DNA from: a virus
Strand: one strand, 5' to 3'
IMG/VR virus record: IMGVR_UViG_3300010373_000043
Span: 1-64,000 of that record
Length of the DNA: 64,000 nucleotides
A model generated the notes under the pieces. That model searched no databases. It worked only from the letters and a program-made list of their open reading frames with translations, and was not told the DNA's origin. Of the stretch, positions 1 to 5,494 are shown one piece after another (positions within the stretch are counted from its first letter, which is position 1; every line of letters starts with the position of its first letter). Position numbers and translations under genes: made by a program.

Positions 1-5
1 CACAT

Positions 6-130
6 GTGCAGGGCCACGGCTGGCAGCTAAACGGTCGTCTTCAATTTTTTTACCGGCAACGGTCCGACCGCAAGACGGTTATCTCTATGCTAAAGAGGCT
101 CACTAGGTTCGACTCCTAGCCTGTACACCA
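6..130 (+). tRNA. tRNA with 57-nt insertion, anticodon GCT (Ser?)
   Basis: Acceptor GTGCAGG (6-12) pairs with CCTGTAC (120-126), followed by A and an encoded CCA. The T-arm CTAGG/CCTAG has loop TTCGACT. A miniature D-arm GCCA-CGGC-TGGC (13-24) follows the acceptor directly. The anticodon arm TCTCT-ATGCTAA-AGAGG (82-98) reads GCT. Between them lie 57 extra bases (25-81): outer stem CGTCTT/AAGACG, T-rich linker and hairpin ACCG-GCAA-CGGT. A serine tRNA would normally have a long variable arm; this one has only 4 nt there. Either an intron or an extra arm in the mature RNA fits. Confidence 0.7.
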
Positions 131-147
131 CTTTGAAAATTTAATAT

Positions 148-275
148 GCCGATCTAGCCCAACGGAAGAGGCGCCTAAAAAGATGGTCTCCACTTTTTGC
201 CCGGCAACGGTACGTCCGGTAGATCGTTATCTCTATGGAAGAGGGAAAGTCCTGGTTCGAATCCAGGGGTCGGCA
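148..275 (+). tRNA. tRNA with 56-nt insertion, anticodon GGA (Ser?)
   Basis: Acceptor GCCGATC/GGTCGGC with discriminator A275; CCA is not encoded. D-arm GCC/GGC is normal (157-172). T-arm is CCTGG/CCAGG. Anticodon arm TCTCT-ATGGAAG-AGGGA (230-246) reads GGA. The insertion at 174-229 repeats the plan of the first tRNA gene: stem TGGTCT/AGATCG, T-rich linker, hairpin CCG-GCAA-CGG, then GTTATCT. Removing 56 nt leaves a 72-nt tRNA. Confidence 0.7.
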
Positions 276-285
276 CAAATATTAT

Positions 286-415
286 GCAGCGTTCGTCTAA
301 CAGCTAGGACACCGGCATCCAGAGTCCTTCGAAACCCTTTTGCTCAGCAATGAGCCGCTATCTGAAGGTTATCTAATCCAAGCCGGTTATGTTGGTGCAA
401 CTCCAACACGCTGCC
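286..415 (+). tRNA. tRNA with about 58-nt insertion inside the anticodon loop, anticodon CCA (Trp?)
   Basis: Acceptor GCAGCGT/ACGCTGC is perfect, D-stem GTCT/GGAC, T-arm GTTGG/CCAAC with loop TGCAACT. No CCA is encoded. Anticodon stem CCGGC (312-316) pairs with GCCGG (382-386) across an interrupted loop. ATCCA occurs at both edges (317-321 and 376-380), so the exact junction is ambiguous. The insertion holds stem CCTTC/GAAGG, hairpin GCTCA-GCAA-TGAGC and then GTTATCT. Removing 58 nt gives a 72-nt tRNA. This is the clearest intron-like case of the three. Confidence 0.75.
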
Positions 416-508
416 CTGATTTACGGAACCAACGCAACAGAGGATCGACAGCTCGGTGATCACGGAACCGGTAAGCTCACATTAGCCCCGGATGAGTACG
501 TGAGAGTT

Positions 509-596
509 GCCCGCCAAGGCAGCCGCCTAAATCGATCGCGTGTTGGCGCACGAAACCGCCTAAAGGACGCCCTTGACCGGGCTATCCGTGGCGGGC
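509..596 (+). ncRNA. candidate structured RNA between tRNAs
   Basis: The ends GCCCGCCA (509-516) and TGGCGGGC (589-596) are perfectly complementary over 8 bp. Inside is a GGA-GCCC/GGGC-TCC hairpin. It resembles an acceptor-closed cloverleaf but lacks a standard T-loop. The rest of 416-614 holds no gene that I can support. Confidence 0.35.
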
Positions 597-614
597 GTTG
601 GTTTCATATTTTAT

Positions 615-692
615 GCTGTCGTAGTGCAACTGGTAGGAGACGGTGGTCTTAGAAGCCATACAGTGCAGGTTCGAATCCTGTCGACAGCACCA
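615..692 (+). tRNA. tRNA-Leu(TAG)
   Basis: Acceptor GCTGTCG/CGACAGC is perfect. The T-arm has loop TTCGAAT, and A-CCA is encoded. Anticodon loop CTTAGAA reads TAG. The variable region is short (about 5 nt), unusual for a leucine tRNA. Confidence 0.85.
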
Positions 693-769
693 TTTTAGCG
701 AGATTCAATTCTCGGTGTTTCCCGGCATCAATAACGGGAGGGTTCTCGGATCCGCCAAAACCGAGACAT

Positions 770-843
770 GCGCGTTTGATGTAGCGGCAACATGTCAGTC
801 TTCCAAACTGGTCTCGCGAGTTCGATCCTCGCAACGCGCACCA
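770..843 (+). tRNA. tRNA-Gly(TCC)
   Basis: Acceptor GCGCGTT/AACGCGC, T-arm GCGAG-TTCGATC-CTCGC, anticodon arm CAGT-CTTCCAA-ACTG, encoded CCA. Standard cloverleaf. Confidence 0.92.
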
Positions 844-844
844 T

Positions 845-922
845 GCTCTCGTAGCGCAATTGGTAGTGGCAACGATCTCAAAAATCGTACAGGTGTCGGT
901 TCGAATCCGATCGAGAGTACCA
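845..922 (+). tRNA. tRNA-Leu(CAA)
   Basis: Acceptor GCTCTCG/CGAGAGT with one G-T pair. Anticodon arm ACGAT-CTCAAAA-ATCGT reads CAA. T-loop TTCGAAT, CCA encoded. The variable loop is only 6 nt. It starts one base after the preceding tRNA-Gly. Confidence 0.85.
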
Positions 923-1003
923 CATGGCAGTCAGTCCCAGCGTGTGAGTCGCAGTATACTGGCAAGAGATACCGGTCTCTTCTCATAAAAACACCGGGCT
1001 CCC

Positions 1004-1077
1004 CCTCGTATGGTGTAACGGTTTCAGCACGGCTGCCTGATTAGCGGTTAGTTAAGGTTCGAATCCTTATACGAGGA
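1004..1077 (+). tRNA. tRNA-Ile(GAT)
   Basis: Acceptor CCTCGTA/TACGAGG, D-stem GTG/CAC, anticodon arm GCTGC-CTGATTA-GCGGT, T-arm TAAGG/CCTTA. The 3' end is A followed by CTC, so CCA must be added enzymatically. Confidence 0.85.
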
Positions 1078-1133
1078 CTCTACGTCGCCCCGACGCAGTG
1101 CCGATGGAGTGCAATCGGACGAAGAGGGCAAAT

Positions 1134-1207
1134 GCCTGTATAGCTCAGCGTAGAGCAGCGGACTTTAATCCGAAGGTCGCGTGGTTCAACTCCCGCTACA
1201 GGCTCCA
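1134..1207 (+). tRNA. tRNA, anticodon unclear (Lys TTT-like or Leu TTA)
   Basis: Acceptor GCCTGTA/TACAGGC and encoded CCA are clear. D-arm GCTC/GAGC has a shortened loop. The anticodon stem CGGA/TCCG closes only six bases, CTTTAA, so the anticodon cannot be assigned. The T-stem needs one bulged T. Either degenerate or an unusual phage tRNA. Confidence 0.7.
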
Positions 1208-1210
1208 TAT

Positions 1211-1293
1211 TCCGGCATAGCTCAAAGTAGAGCGCCGATCCGCCCTTCGATGGGCATCGGAAGATCCTGGCTCACGCCCAGGTGCCGGAGCCA
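1211..1293 (+). tRNA. tRNA with extended, bulged anticodon stem
   Basis: Acceptor TCCGGCA/TGCCGGA, discriminator G, CCA encoded. D-arm GCTC/GAGC is compact. The anticodon stem CCGAT/ATCGG encloses 16 bases that fold into a second helix GCCC/GGGC capped by TTCGAT, giving a 9-bp stem with a CC bulge. The T-loop CTCACGC is atypical. Anticodon TCG or CGA is possible; not resolved. Confidence 0.6.
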
Positions 1294-1446
1294 TTCGAGA
1301 GTGGATTAGTTAACTACTCTCAGCACGCAAGAAGTTTGCATCAAAACGCCGTGTGACGGTCGAGCGTCACGTTAGTGGGAGGGGCAACCCGGTGGTACCA
1401 CTTAAATCGGAGTCGCGGGAGCATAGCCCGCCTTGCAGTGCTACAT
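1294..1446 (+). other. gene-free spacer with hairpins
   Basis: No gene seen. It contains the hairpin arms GAGAGT/ACTCTC near 1298-1322 and a GTGG...CCAC stem around 1374-1400. Confidence 0.4.
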
Positions 1447-1521
1447 CAAGCTGTAGATCAGTGGTAGATCACTTCCATGACACGGAATAGGTCGCAGGTT
1501 CGAATCCTGCCAGCTTGACCA
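1447..1521 (+). tRNA. tRNA-Val(GAC)
   Basis: Acceptor CAAGCTG/CAGCTTG, D-arm GATC-AGTGGTA-GATC, anticodon loop ATGACAC, T-arm GCAGG-TTCGAAT-CCTGC, CCA encoded. Confidence 0.88.
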
Positions 1522-1546
1522 AACGAGCCGAAGTGAATCGGTTATC

Positions 1547-1620
1547 GTACTGGTGGTGTAAGGGTAACACGCCGGCCCTGTGAAGGCTGGAGAATGGACG
1601 TTCGAATCGTCCCTGGCACA
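1547..1620 (+). tRNA. tRNA-His(GTG)
   Basis: Anticodon arm CGGCC-CTGTGAA-GGCTG reads GTG. D-arm GTGT/ACAC, T-arm GGACG-TTCGAAT-CGTCC. Acceptor GTACTGG/CTGGCAC has one A-C mismatch. CCA is not encoded. Confidence 0.82.
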
Positions 1621-1653
1621 TCTCTTATCGATCGCGATAATTTGCTCGTTCAT

Positions 1654-1738
1654 GCAGACGTGGTGGAACTGGTAGACACGCAGGATTGAGAGTCCTGTGG
1701 CGAAAGCCGTGCAGGTTCGATTCCTGTCGTCTGCACCA
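1654..1738 (+). tRNA. tRNA-Leu(GAG)
   Basis: Acceptor GCAGACG/CGTCTGC is perfect. Anticodon arm AGGA-TTGAGAG-TCCT reads GAG. This is the only tRNA here with a proper type II variable arm (GGC-GAAA-GCC). CCA encoded. Confidence 0.93.
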
Positions 1739-1740
1739 TT

Positions 1741-1749
1741 CGCTATAAG
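1741..1749 (+). promoter_or_regulatory. early-type motif CGCTATAAG
   Basis: TATAAG followed by 6 nt and then ATG at 1756. No separate Shine-Dalgarno site is present. It sits directly behind tRNA-Leu(GAG). Confidence 0.65.
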
Positions 1750-1755
1750 TGGGAT

Positions 1756-2010
1756 ATGAAGCCCGCTGATGCGCAATACAACTTCGCTGCTCCTCAGGAA
1801 GTCGTTCGAGACAAGGTGAAGTACTGGATCGACCACATCATCAACGACCTCCGTCAACACGATCAGTCTGCGATGTGGCAGAGCCAGAGCGGCTTCAAGT
1901 ATTTCGAGATGGCATCCGTCGAGCTGGAACGTGCCGGCTACGTAGTGAGACGACACGTCAAGAAGGACGATCTGCAAAAGATCGAACGTATCGAGGTTCA
2001 ACTCCCATGA
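1756..2010 (+). CDS. hypothetical protein, 84 aa
   Basis: Small soluble protein without a family that I recognise. The N-terminal half carries an acidic/aromatic helix. The C-terminus (SVELERAGYVVRRHVKKDD) resembles a small alpha/beta domain. It is the first gene of a four-gene unit (1756-2630) under the CGCTATAAG motif. Its TGA overlaps the next ATG as ATGA, which implies translational coupling. Confidence 0.75.
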   Translation: MKPADAQYNFAAPQEVVRDKVKYWIDHIINDLRQHDQSAMWQSQSGFKYFEMASVELERAGYVVRRHVKKDDLQKIERIEVQLP

Positions 2011-2282
2011 AGAAGCTAGTTCTACTTGCAGCGCTCGCACTGAGCTGTGCGCACTCACCCGAGGTACAGAAGCACGACGGGAACTACACGCGTAAGTTCT
2101 TTTGCTCCGAAGAGAGCTGCCCGGCCTTCGCGAAGGTCCACAACTACACGCTCCTGACGACGCGCTACGACGCAGATGGCAGAGCTTGTGTGTGCAGGCT
2201 CCAGTCGGACAACATGCCCGACGCCTTCGACGTCTCGATCCCGATCCACGCTCCAGCAGACTCGCCAGTCGATTCGCTATAA
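2007..2282 (+). CDS. small lipoprotein, 91 aa
   Basis: The start at 2007 is chosen from the ATGA overlap with the upstream gene and from the signal peptide it exposes: MKKLVLLAALALSCA with lipobox A-L-S-C, so Cys14 is the likely lipidated residue. The mature part holds three further cysteines (two CxxxxC/CxC type). It would be anchored in the cell envelope. Its stop codon TAA lies inside the next CGCTATAAG motif. Function unknown; an envelope or superinfection role is possible but unproven. Confidence 0.75.
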   Translation: MKKLVLLAALALSCAHSPEVQKHDGNYTRKFFCSEESCPAFAKVHNYTLLTTRYDADGRACVCRLQSDNMPDAFDVSIPIHAPADSPVDSL

Positions 2283-2283
2283 G
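2275..2283 (+). promoter_or_regulatory. early-type motif CGCTATAAG
   Basis: Overlaps the stop codon of the upstream lipoprotein gene. Six nt after TATAAG stands GTG (2290), followed in frame by ATG (2293). Confidence 0.6.
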
Positions 2284-2289
2284 GGGCAT

Positions 2290-2547
2290 GTGATGATCTT
2301 CCTCGCAGCAATCGTTCCGACGGCGGTTTGGGCCATTGCGTACTTCGTGATGCTCAACAGCTACGACAAGAACGCGAAGCGCAAGACAGCGCTCTACGTG
2401 AACGAGCTGCTGAAGATTCAGAAGAAGTTCAACGAGGAGATCGACAGGCAGCGTCAGTCGTACCTCGAAGCGATCGAAGCAAAAGATCGCCAGTGGAAAG
2501 AGTACTACGACACGTTGATGGGCGGAAAGGATCGACTGCAATCATGA
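2290..2547 (+). CDS. membrane-anchored coiled-coil protein, about 85 aa
   Basis: An N-terminal transmembrane helix (about residues 2-22) is followed by a charged helix rich in K, E and R (residues 28-80), a single-span coiled-coil layout. The start GTG 2290 is chosen by the 6-nt spacing from TATAAG; ATG 2293 is the alternative. The layout is reminiscent of spanins (i-spanin/Rz-like), but no family motif is visible. It overlaps the next tiny gene by ATGA. Confidence 0.7.
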   Translation: MMIFLAAIVPTAVWAIAYFVMLNSYDKNAKRKTALYVNELLKIQKKFNEEIDRQRQSYLEAIEAKDRQWKEYYDTLMGGKDRLQS

Positions 2548-2630
2548 CCCTCGTGTTCATTCTCGGTCTCGCAGTACCGTTGATCGTGATCATCGGATCA
2601 TTGATGATTCGAGAGGCATTCAGAAAATAA
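2544..2630 (+). CDS. 28-aa single-span membrane peptide
   Basis: The ATG overlaps the previous TGA. The product is almost entirely one hydrophobic helix (MTLVFILGLAVPLIVIIG) with a short basic tail REAFRK. The coupling and composition support a real gene. Function unknown. It ends 8 nt before the tmRNA. Confidence 0.6.
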   Translation: MTLVFILGLAVPLIVIIGSLMIREAFRK

Positions 2631-2638
2631 GTTTCAAT

Positions 2639-3037
2639 GGGCTCGACAGGTATCGCTACGGGATACAGCGAGTCAGAACGCACGCAGAGAGCTGATGGGA
2701 TCTCTCTTAAAACAAGCCGGTCAAACATAAGCGACGATTATTCGTACGCGCCCGAATTCCGCGCGGCTGCCTAAAGCAGCTAAGCGAGGTCTCTCACGAG
2801 CCTGGGTCTAATCGTGAGTGGCGGCGGGGACCAACTTCGTTGGTTACTTCTCCTGTTTGCCGGAACATAAAACCGGATGGTGGAGGCGCCGAAAGGTGCC
2901 CTAGTCGGCCACAGACTTTAACTGTGGATGGTAGCGGGGACGGAAATACAGTGTCGGTGCTGTCTCACCTGACAAGCGTGTAACGTTTTGGCCGTGAGTC
3001 GCCGTATACGAGGGTTCGATTCCCTCCGGGTCCACCA
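2639..3037 (+). ncRNA. ssrA: tmRNA (one-piece)
   Basis: The tRNA-like ends are GGGCTCG (2639-2645) with CGGGTCC (3027-3033), then A-CCA. The T-arm GAGGG-TTCGATT-CCCTC and the typical GACAGG after the acceptor are present. The internal tag frame at 2730-2774 reads SDDYSYAPEFRAAA followed by TAA, ending in the Ala-Ala expected of a proteolysis tag. Pseudoknot-rich sequence fills 2775-2990. It rescues stalled ribosomes and tags the nascent chain for degradation. Phage-borne copies are known but uncommon. Confidence 0.93.
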
Positions 3038-3045
3038 ACTTGATC

Positions 3046-3054
3046 CGCTATAAG
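3046..3054 (+). promoter_or_regulatory. early-type motif CGCTATAAG
   Basis: It precedes 3075-3308. Here the spacing rule fails: the nearest ATG (3059) opens a shadow frame, while the real start at 3075 has its own GGAG. Confidence 0.55.
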
Positions 3055-3074
3055 GGTCATGACAGGAGCGAGAG

Positions 3075-3308
3075 ATGCGTTGCCATGTGAAGAAGAAGCG
3101 CTACCGCATGCACGTTCGCGAGCAAGTTCTCGCGGATCTGAAGAACAACCACGAAGGACAGTGGTCCAAGACCGGTTCTTCGAACGGCGTGGATCACAAC
3201 GTGTACCACGGCATGCTCGGCGGCGAGCCCGGCGTCGGTCGCCCGCAAAAGGGTGGCAGCGTCAAGCCGAAGCCCGAGATCTACGCTTCGCGCAATTTCC
3301 AGGATTAG
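3075..3308 (+). CDS. hypothetical basic protein, 77 aa
   Basis: Start chosen from the GGAGCGAG site 6-13 nt upstream. The product is basic (KKKRYRMHVREQ) and ends in a Gly/Pro/Lys-rich segment. An RNA- or DNA-binding role is plausible from charge only. It lies between the tmRNA and the large structured non-coding stretch. Confidence 0.65.
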   Translation: MRCHVKKKRYRMHVREQVLADLKNNHEGQWSKTGSSNGVDHNVYHGMLGGEPGVGRPQKGGSVKPKPEIYASRNFQD

Positions 3309-3896
3309 TGCAACGCGCACTAGCTTCAATAGTACCGACCGCCTTCGGGCCGAGGTTGAGAAGCAAGACAGCGTGACCGACTAGGAGAGGCTAGTCCGTC
3401 CAGTAGACGATATGACTGGCGTCGTGCAAAACTGCTCTACACGACAAGGCCAACCGGTTTGAGTATGACCGAAGCAAAAACCTCAGCGAGTCGGACGTGG
3501 CCCCGCGCCGATGATCGTATCTACTTATTGATGGCTACGCGGGGCACTTTCTCTGACAACAGAATAGAACGATAGGATCGGTTTCTCCATCGTGGCTGAT
3601 AACACCCTTACCTGGGGAAAAAGCACGGGCAAAGAGACTTGGTTCGATCTGAGAAAACTTGTGGAAGCGTAAAGCCTAAAGTGGCTGGGTGAAGATGAGT
3701 CTCTGAGCCCCAGTTGAAGGAAGCCCCGAAAAATATATACGGTCAAGGTTAGGGGTGTACGGGTGAAAAGTCCCGTCGAGCTTGAGCGCTGTGCTAGCTA
3801 CACAGCGTGCTCGTTGCCGAATAACGCGACTACAAGAAGAAGGTGCGAGGCTTGACAACCTCGTCGATGAAGAGATCGATCGTGTCGTTCTATTTA
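3309..3896 (+). ncRNA. candidate large structured RNA (about 590 nt)
   Basis: No convincing gene lies here, yet the stretch is dense in complementary segments: TAGTGC/GCACTA, GACTAG/CTAGTC, GTCGTG/CACGAC, GCCCCGCG/CGCGGGGC, CTGGGG with CCCCAG enclosing AGAGAC/GTCTCT, ACACCC..ACCT with AGGT..GGGTGT, GCTGTG/CACAGC and CGAGG/CCTCG. Long-range nesting is evident. Size and position beside phage tRNAs recall the ROOL and GOLLD ornate RNA classes. I see no conserved signature to assign it, and RNase P core motifs are absent. The exact ends are unknown. Confidence 0.55.
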
Positions 3897-3974
3897 TGCG
3901 GGATCGCCAAGATAGTTAAGGCGCTCGGCTCATACCCGAGCAATGCGGTGGCGCAAATCCACCTCCCGCTCCCA
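3897..3974 (+). tRNA. tRNA-Met(CAT), possibly initiator
   Basis: Anticodon arm CTCGG-CTCATAC-CCGAG; T-arm GGTGG-CGCAAAT-CCACC; CCA encoded. Acceptor GCGGGA/TCCCGC is preceded by an unpaired T-T at position 1-72, an initiator-like feature. The anticodon stem lacks the three G-C pairs of a typical initiator. Confidence 0.82.
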
Positions 3975-3976
3975 AT

Positions 3977-4047
3977 CGCTCTGGATTTGGTGATCACGCG
4001 GGTCTCATAAGCCTGCTAGTCGGGTTCGATTCCCGATGGAGCGACCA
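3977..4047 (+). tRNA. tRNA-Met(CAT) or tRNA-Ile2(CAT)
   Basis: Acceptor CGCTCTG/TGGAGCG, T-arm TCGGG-TTCGATT-CCCGA, anticodon loop CTCATAA, CCA encoded. D-arm GAT/ATC is small. CAT could read AUG, or AUA if lysidinylated; sequence alone does not decide. Confidence 0.82.
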
Positions 4048-4383
4048 GTGCCAACAAAGGACGCAGAGCTTCGAAAGAAGCACAACGCCAAGTACTATGG
4101 AGCGAACAAAGACGCTCAGATAGTACGAGTGAGATTGCATAAGAGAAAGGTGCGAGCTGAAAATCGCATCAAGATCGACGCGATCAAGGACGTTCCTTGT
4201 TTGGATTGCAAACAGAAGTTTCCTTCGTTCGTGATGGATTTCGATCATGTTCGAGGAGAGAAAGAATTCACGATCTCCGCTCGGCTTGAGCTTCCTTGGG
4301 AGCGACTTCAAGCAGAGATCGATAAGTGCGATGTGGTTTGTGCAAACTGCCACCGCATTAGAACATATGCCCCGGTCCGATAA
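4048..4383 (+). CDS. HNH-type zinc-finger endonuclease, 111 aa
   Basis: Begins with GTG immediately after the CCA of tRNA-Met and ends 15 nt inside the next tRNA-Lys. Residues about 50-105 show CLDC, then DFDHVRG, then CDVVCANCHRIRT: a ββα-metal (HNH) fold with a four-cysteine zinc site. Such proteins nick DNA and are often mobile, homing-like genes. The N-terminal half is strongly basic. The tight fit between two tRNA genes suggests a transposable insertion in the tRNA array, or simple packing. Confidence 0.75.
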   Translation: MPTKDAELRKKHNAKYYGANKDAQIVRVRLHKRKVRAENRIKIDAIKDVPCLDCKQKFPSFVMDFDHVRGEKEFTISARLELPWERLQAEIDKCDVVCANCHRIRTYAPVR

Positions 4384-4443
4384 CTGGCTAATCGACCAAA
4401 CTCTTAATTTGTGTGATGATGGGTTCGAATCCCTCCTGGGGCA
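4369..4443 (+). tRNA. tRNA-Lys(CTT)
   Basis: Acceptor GCCCCGG/CTGGGGC, D-arm CGAT/ATCG, anticodon CAAA-CTCTTAA-TTTG. No CCA encoded. The 5' end overlaps the HNH reading frame. Confidence 0.85.
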
Positions 4444-4456
4444 CTAAGGGTATAAA

Positions 4457-4714
4457 ATGACAGTTTTAATTTTTGACAAAGGTATTCTTACCAGCAAGGT
4501 CGACTTCAAATCTTCTGCATCACGCATTCCTGCCGTTGGCGAATACGTGCAATGGAAAGATCCGAAAGATGAAGACCTGAACGACGGAATCTTCTGTGTA
4601 GGAATCGTGAAAGGGATTCTTCACTCTCAGTACGGAGTTGGAGTATTCGTTAATATTCTCGACAAGGCCAAAGGTGGCGGTAGTCAGGAATTCTTTGAAA
4701 AATATTTGAAGTAA
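4457..4714 (+). CDS. hypothetical protein, 85 aa
   Basis: No family recognised. Beta-rich with the segment VGEYVQWKDPK and alternating hydrophobics, suggesting a small barrel. The upstream bases GGGTATAAA immediately before the ATG resemble the TATAAG element in weak form. It is wedged between tRNA-Lys and tRNA-Ala, ending 1 nt before the latter. Confidence 0.65.
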   Translation: MTVLIFDKGILTSKVDFKSSASRIPAVGEYVQWKDPKDEDLNDGIFCVGIVKGILHSQYGVGVFVNILDKAKGGGSQEFFEKYLK

Positions 4715-4715
4715 T

Positions 4716-4788
4716 GGGGTTATAGCTCAATTGGGAGAGCAGCGGCTTTGCAAGCCGAAGGTTCGGGGTTCGAGTCCCCGTAGCTCCA
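4716..4788 (+). tRNA. tRNA-Ala(TGC)
   Basis: Acceptor GGGGTTA/TAGCTCC, D-arm GCTC/GAGC, anticodon CGGC-TTTGCAA-GCCG, T-arm CGGGG-TTCGAGT-CCCCG. It ends A then CCG, so CCA is incomplete. The most canonical tRNA of the array. Confidence 0.94.
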
Positions 4789-4790
4789 CC

Positions 4791-4894
4791 GCACAACCAC
4801 AAGCCTTTACTCCGAGGCTCACTTCGCGCGAGTGAGTTGTTGAGGAGACCAATGCGGGTGGCGATCGGTCTGGCCAGACGATCTAGTGGTGTGC
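4791..4894 (+). ncRNA. candidate structured RNA between two tRNA-Ala genes
   Basis: GCACAACCAC (4791-4800) pairs with GTGGTGTGC (4886-4894) with one bulge. Internal arms include AGCCT/AGGCT, CACT/AGTG and GTCT/AGAC. It has the outline of a cloverleaf but no T-loop or CCA. Confidence 0.35.
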
Positions 4895-4897
4895 CAT

Positions 4898-4969
4898 GGG
4901 GGATGCGCAAGAGCGCAAGACTGCCTTGCAAGCAGACTTCGATCGGAGCGTTACCGATATTCTCCACCA
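4898..4969 (+). tRNA. second tRNA-Ala(TGC), miniature D-arm
   Basis: Acceptor GGGGGAT/ATTCTCC, then directly D-arm GCGC-AAGA-GCGC with a 4-nt loop and no spacer bases 8-9. Anticodon CTGC-CTTGCAA-GCAG, T-arm ATCGG/CCGAT with odd loop AGCGTTA, CCA encoded. Without D-loop GG and the TTC motif, normal elbow contacts cannot form. It duplicates the anticodon of the gene 180 nt upstream. Confidence 0.65.
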
Positions 4970-4971
4970 TT

Positions 4972-4980
4972 CGCTATAAG
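4972..4980 (+). promoter_or_regulatory. early-type motif CGCTATAAG
   Basis: TATAAG, 6 nt, then ATG at 4987; no other ribosome-binding site. Confidence 0.65.
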
Positions 4981-4986
4981 TGAAAC

Positions 4987-5220
4987 ATGACTACCCACTG
5001 CATCAAATGCAAGTTCAAGCGAGCCTCGGCGACACCGTCGCTGTGTCTTGGTTGCTTTACACGGATCGCGTGGGAATATTTCGTATTCAGCAAGCGTGAG
5101 ACGATCCCGTTTGCTTGTTACGAAATGCGTGACAACGCAGTATTCAAAAACTGGATGAATCGACTCCAGCGCAAGATCCGCAAGTCACATAAGCTGCACG
5201 ATTCGACGATCGAGTCCTGA
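4987..5220 (+). CDS. zinc-ribbon-like protein, 77 aa
   Basis: Two CxxC knuckles at residues 5-8 (CIKC) and 20-23 (CLGC) form a likely zinc ribbon. The C-terminal half is basic and helical (MNRLQRKIRKSHK). Nucleic-acid or protein binding is plausible. Monocistronic, within the tRNA array, with predicted leaderless expression. Function unknown. Confidence 0.72.
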   Translation: MTTHCIKCKFKRASATPSLCLGCFTRIAWEYFVFSKRETIPFACYEMRDNAVFKNWMNRLQRKIRKSHKLHDSTIES

Positions 5221-5223
5221 TAT

Positions 5224-5323
5224 GCTGCTCTAGGGCTGAAACGATAGGACCGGAGAAAATAGCGACCGGCTCGGTGGACAAATAAGAGGATGTCCGTCAG
5301 TACCGACTGGATGGCGTAGCAGC
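5224..5323 (+). ncRNA. candidate structured RNA
   Basis: Ends GCTGCT/AGCAGC pair over 6 bp. Inside are GGAC/GTCC and CAGT-ACCG-ACTG hairpins. The remaining bases to 5421 hold no gene. Confidence 0.3.
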
Positions 5324-5421
5324 GGGGCATCGGCTCTCCTCCTTGAAGTGAACACTGCCACTAACGCAGAACCAGCTTCGAGTAAGCTGAATGTCTAACA
5401 AGCTCTACTCGATCGTCACAT

Positions 5422-5494
5422 GCTCTGTCCGACGGATTCGGTGGCGGGTCTACGAAGCCTGCTTACGGGGGTTCGACTCCCTCACAGAGTACCA
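5422..5494 (+). tRNA. tRNA-Arg(ACG), miniature D-arm
   Basis: Acceptor GCTCTGT/ACAGAGT, followed without spacer by D-arm CCGA-CGGAT-TCGG (5-nt loop). Anticodon CGGGT-CTACGAA-GCCTG reads ACG, T-arm loop TTCGACT, CCA encoded. ACG would need A-to-I editing by host TadA to read all CGN wobble codons. Confidence 0.78.

Noticed and set aside
6-415. Group I introns in the tRNA genes
   Set aside because: The insertions have only about 57 nt and lack the P3-P8 core and a terminal G; known group I introns are several times longer.
1370-1410. T-box-like GGTGGTACC sequence
   Set aside because: Only the short motif is present, without specifier stem, terminator or an aminoacyl-tRNA synthetase gene downstream.
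1441-2541. Long minus-strand open frame of 366 codons
   Set aside because: It runs antisense through four tRNAs and three coupled plus-strand genes; its His/Arg/Ser/Leu-rich product is typical of an antisense shadow.
3059-3376. 105-aa Arg-rich reading frame starting at an ATG next to the CGCTATAAG motif
   Set aside because: Composition is that of a shadow frame; the 3075-3308 frame has a GGAG site and normal codon use.
3309-3896. RNase P RNA
   Set aside because: The conserved P4-forming segments (GAGGAAAGTCC and ACAGAAA types) are not present.
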